Positions 7,161 to 10,230 of a stretch of DNA of 10,230 bases are shown one piece after another; position 1 is the first letter of the stretch; every line of letters begins with the position of its first letter. The position numbers and the translations under genes are program-made. Source of the DNA: Hymenopellis radicata (Eukaryota > Basidiomycota > Agaricomycetes > Agaricales > Physalacriaceae); contig JADNRX010001385.1 of assembly GCA_015501595.1 (NCBI GenBank), forward strand, positions 1 to 10,230, read 5' to 3'. The notes under the pieces are model-generated. The model was not told where the DNA came from. It searched no databases and worked only from the letters and a program-made list of their open reading frames with translations.

Positions 7161-8721
7161 CCACAGCTGCTTGTCGTGCCTTGAAGCCCAACAAGTACTT
7201 GGCGAGCGTGGTTCAAGTACGTTCACTGATCACGTATCTCGCCAATCCTGACTTGACTCCTTTTATACAGAGGTGGACAGCTCCTGTTGGAACGCCCGTA
7301 CATTTATACCTCTGCCTCGTCTCGGTCCGTGGCATGGTCCCGGGTCCTGACAAGCACTCTATTCCAGAGATGTCCCTTCCTTTATCGCCAAATGTGCATC
7401 CGTGGGGACGAGACCCGCTTCAAAGCGATCCACCTCTACCCTGGCCGGATTGCTTCCACGTAACGTTGGCAGTGGTTAACGCCGTCACAAAATACGAGTT
7501 TAAAGACACCAGGGAACGCGGAAAATACTGCCTACCAGAGACGCCTCGCCTCAGCGCCTCCATGTCCGTCGACGATGACTGGAAACAGCTCTTGGATAGC
7601 GGTGACATGGATCTCGCTGCTGGTGATCCGAACAAGCACCAGAAACTCGACATAAAGCCATCTCCTCCAGGGCACTGGGATCTTTGGGCAGAAGAGGAGA
7701 CGTCGCTGGTGGCAACGTCCGAACCTCAGACCACAGTGCGGGCGAAATCAGAAGCGAACCCAGAAACTGAAAACGACTCTGACTCTGCTTGGGAGTCGGG
7801 CTCCGCCTCCGATTCTTCTTCCTTAAGGACAGCATCCATGAACATGAAGACTTTGAGGATCCGCGGCCCCGATTACCTGTTATCAAGTGTTGTGTCGATT
7901 TGGAAACGGTGCCCATTGAGGAGATTGGCAACCCCTGGGATTTAATGAAAAGAGCTAGATGTTTTGAAGCAGTATGTTCTCCCACTTGTCGAATGGCGAT
8001 TACGTGTCTGATGACACCCTTTTCTGAAGGCTTGAGCAAGAAAGTAAAGAGCGCGTTCAGGAGAAAATCAAAGCAGTCGCCAATATGGATGCGAACTGGA
8101 CGTGCTCCTCAAGAGGACGCGTAGTCTTCTATCCTTGGCGAAGAAGTCTGACTCTGGAAGCGACCATTCGAACAATGGTGCGTCCTTTACTGTGCTTTGT
8201 GCATTCTCACTGATAGATGCTTCTCCAGCAATCGATGTTGCACAGTCGCGAGAAAACGAAGAAGTCCCTACCGCGGTAGATGCTCGTGCACCGCGCAATG
8301 GAGATGAGCTTGCGCGCCGTTGGCAAGCAAAACTAGAGAAGGTACTTTCATCTCTACAGCTACGCTCCTCAACATTAAACGATGAACGCAGAGCCCAATC
8401 ATGCCGTGGACTGTCCGGTTGGTGATAACGCTGAGATTGTAAAATCTGGTCCAATACGCCAGCCGAGTCGTCCGATCCTTCATCGAGAAAAGAAAGGTAT
8501 GGGCTTTCACTCGTTTCGCCGTCATAGCCTCATACCACACATTTAGAACCCCCCCGAAACCTGCGTTCTTTGGCGCTGCGGTTCGTCTCTCAACTGAGAA
8601 TATGCGCCAAGTCGTCCAAGCCGCAGATTCTAAGCCTCATTCCAAAGGGCATGGCATCGTCGCTAGAATCAGCAGGGTACCTTCGCGGGTTATTGCTAAA
8701 TTCACGAGGGTATGGCCATAA
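7073..8721 (+). pseudogene. Broken hypothetical gene, roughly 500 codons, many frame changes
   Basis: ATG 7073 opens MSSPLPKYSEYIVIQLDP. A classical 54-bp intron at 7217-7270 (GTACGT...TATACAG, phase 0) joins YLASVVQ to RWTAPVGTPVHLYL. Coding sense then runs to about 7820 and hops: to frame 1 at 7821-7824 (giving KDSIHEHEDFEDPRPRLP ... EIGNPWDLMK); to frame 2 at the A4 run 7948-7951 (ELDVLKQYVLPLVEW); and to frame 0 near 8004 (VSDDTLF, an in-frame TGA at 8025-8027, then RLEQESKERVQEK). It returns to frame 2 at 8091-8093 (ELDVLLKRTRSLLSLAKK), to frame 0 at the C3 run 8394-8396 (NHAVDCPVGDNAEIVK), and to frame 1 at the C7 run 8549-8555 (KPAFFGAAVRLSTENMRQ ... SRVIAKFTRVWP, TAA 8719-8721). Introns at 8178-8216 (39 bp) and 8497-8546 (50 bp) are plausible. 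The middle is acidic and disordered. I do not recognise a family. Taken literally, the first frame ends at 7945. Confidence 0.68.
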
Positions 8722-8785
8722 TGACGTATCTTGAAAGTTGTGCTACGCTATCCAATTGTTGTCGTTGTCCATGCTTGTACTTATA
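8722..8785. other. Short spacer between convergent relics
   Basis: Separates the stop of the plus-strand broken gene (8721) from the end of the minus-strand transporter relic. The transporter's last membrane segment and cytosolic tail would be expected here but are not recognisable. Confidence 0.35.
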
Positions 8786-10230
8786 TCACAACCTGATGGC
8801 ATTCTCTTCCCAAAACGGTACCGGTCTTTCGCCTATCGCATCGAACATGACAGGCTTAAGCATCATCAACCAACCGTTACCGATACTCCAGCCGACGACA
8901 CCCCACACGTTTCCCTTAGCACGGACCTCGAGTGGAAGGTTTCGGTTGGGTAGACTCTTGGGATGGTAAGCCAAGACATCGGTGTATAAGAAGAACACGA
9001 AGACCGCTGCGGCGCCGCCGTATTGCACAGACTTGTCCGGATGGTCCTTCATAAGAACAGCCAGGATCTTGAGACTGTGAGCACCCAGTCGCATAACACC
9101 ACCGGAAAGGATACGTACCAGTGCGATACCTTGACCAACTGCACCCTACAGACCCCATCGGTCGATAGTGACCACTGCGAGGAGAGTAGCAAGCATGTAC
9201 GTAATGTCATTTAGGCCAGAAAGCCATTGAGACTTGCGAGCGCCATAGCCAGCTTGAGCAAAGATTGTAGACATGTAAACTGTGATAGCAGCAATACCGA
9301 CTTGGATGATCTGGAGCCAAACCAATTAGTACACGACGCGCAATGTGGAGCTCTCCGGATCCTGTAATGTGTCGAGGGAAAGCCGGTCGAAAATAATAGA
9401 CGTACCGATGCCTTAGAACATGTTCCAGTAGCTGTTCATCTTTGGCGTGTTTCTTTCCAACTTCACGACTTCAAGAATTCGGTGTCTGCAGCGGTATGAG
9501 TTTCCGATTCCTTCTCTGTTTCATTACTCTCAACCCATCGCAGCTGACTGCAACTCCTCAAGTCGACCTTCCTTTACGAGCCAACGGGGCGACTCGGGCA
9601 TCCAGCGCAGGGTCAACTGGAGATGAGAACAATATGTGAGGCGTGGGTCGTCCTAGCACACACCATGAAGCCCAGGACAGGGACAATTTGGAACGCGATT
9701 GGGAACTGCCAGCGTACTTGAGAACGACCATCGCCAACGAATTCAATCCACTACGCACCGAAAATGATTCAAAGTGAACTCTAGGGCGATGAAAGCACCT
9801 ATAACATAACGTTGAGTAAAACACCACAAGGAAGGAAATCGCGACTCGCCTCGAGAAGTGTGAGTAGCGACCTCGGCACGACAAATGGCGTTAAGATATT
9901 CAGTAGATCTGGTGCGACGAAGCGACAATGACGCGTACTACTGACGATTCCTCCTTGCCTAGCAGATTGTGTGATCGTGGCAACATATCCTTCGGATTCT
10001 CCTTCGTACTTTGAGTACCCCAACCCCATTGTCTCCTCGTAATCTGGGGATGTGTTTACTCCGCCCATCATTCCCTGGCCGTCGAACGCGGCAATCATGG
10101 CGATGGCATCAATGTCCACGTCTGCAGTCCAGGCGCTGTCAGGAAGGCTGTCGCGCTCAAAGAGTAACTGCAGCTGGTCAATCAACCACGAACTTGAAAG
10201 AACGTCCTATTCCAGAGCCTTCGCATACGT
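8786..10230 (-). pseudogene. MFS sugar transporter relic, runs off the right edge
   Basis: Minus-strand fragments in the right order match a fungal MFS sugar/H+ symporter of the sugar-porter family (12 membrane helices, plasma membrane). Near the N-terminus is AWTADVDIDAIAMIAAF directly fused to QGMMGGVNTSPDY (10131-10041), then YVATITQSARQGGIVSS. Next come YLNAI ... AEVATHTSRG (9898-9848), GAFIALEFTLN (9799 down), RWQFPIAFQIVPVLGFM (9714-9664), RWMPESPRWLVKEGR (9607-9563), and a stretch with QWLSGLN and TIDRWG (about 9225-9155). Last is LEVRAKGNVWGVVGWSIGNGW (about 8934-8872). Introns of 51 bp (9799-9849, GC-AG) and 47 bp (9617-9663) survive. Damage includes several frame changes, a TAA after NMF (near 9415), a TAG after DRWGL, loss of much of the first membrane helix and of helices after GGIVSS, and loss of the C-terminal helix. 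Substrate cannot be assigned. The start lies at or beyond the window end. Confidence 0.85.

Noticed and set aside
7551..8039. 162-codon minus-strand open frame opposite the 7073 gene
   Set aside because: The plus strand carries the protein-like sequence through the same bases; this is an antisense shadow.
8068..8454. 128-codon minus-strand open frame
   Set aside because: Overlaps plus-strand coding segments of the broken 7073 gene and lacks motifs or splice context.

Overview
The window is nuclear DNA of a filamentous fungus, most likely a basidiomycete of the Agaricomycetes type. Evidence for this is short GT-AG introns of about 39-61 bp with CTRAY-like branch sites, TATA boxes followed by pyrimidine-rich leaders, fungal GH20 hexosaminidase and MFS sugar-transporter remains, and several lineage-type hypothetical proteins. 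No operons, RNA genes or CRISPR arrays were found. Protein-family calls rest on motifs recognised by eye; no database search was run.

Layout, left to right: (1) 1-1295 (+), the 3' two thirds of a beta-N-acetylhexosaminidase (GH20) gene. It has two recognisable introns, but a lost base near its left end and substitution of the catalytic Asp-Glu pair by Asn-Lys make it a probable pseudogene. (2) 1296-2165, no convincing gene, ending in a TATA-type promoter. (3) 2166-2892 (+), a two-exon, low-complexity hypothetical protein of 226 aa, whose ancestral reading frame seems to continue to 3184 through two single-base losses. (4) 3569-5047, a 1.47-kb element with perfect 22-bp terminal inverted repeats, a candidate 3-bp target duplication (TTG) and striking helically phased GCTCA-type subterminal arrays. 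It looks like a non-autonomous DNA transposon. (5) 5301-6498 (-), the one clearly intact gene, with four exons, three phase-0 introns and 344 aa, of unknown function. (6) 6499-7072, a 574-bp divergent promoter region. (7) 7073-8721 (+), a divergent hypothetical gene whose coding sense hops between frames at least six times. (8) 8786-10230 (-), a badly eroded MFS sugar transporter with frameshifts, internal deletions and stop codons, running off the right edge.

The genes do not form an obvious pathway. The region reads as a patch of decaying accessory DNA, with two lost carbohydrate-related genes (GH20 and sugar transporter) and broken orphan genes around an intact orphan gene and a transposon. 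Many disruptions are single-base length changes in or beside short homopolymers. Assembly error must therefore be considered, although the intact 1,035-bp CDS, the in-frame stops, the missing segments and the active-site substitutions argue that much of the decay is real.
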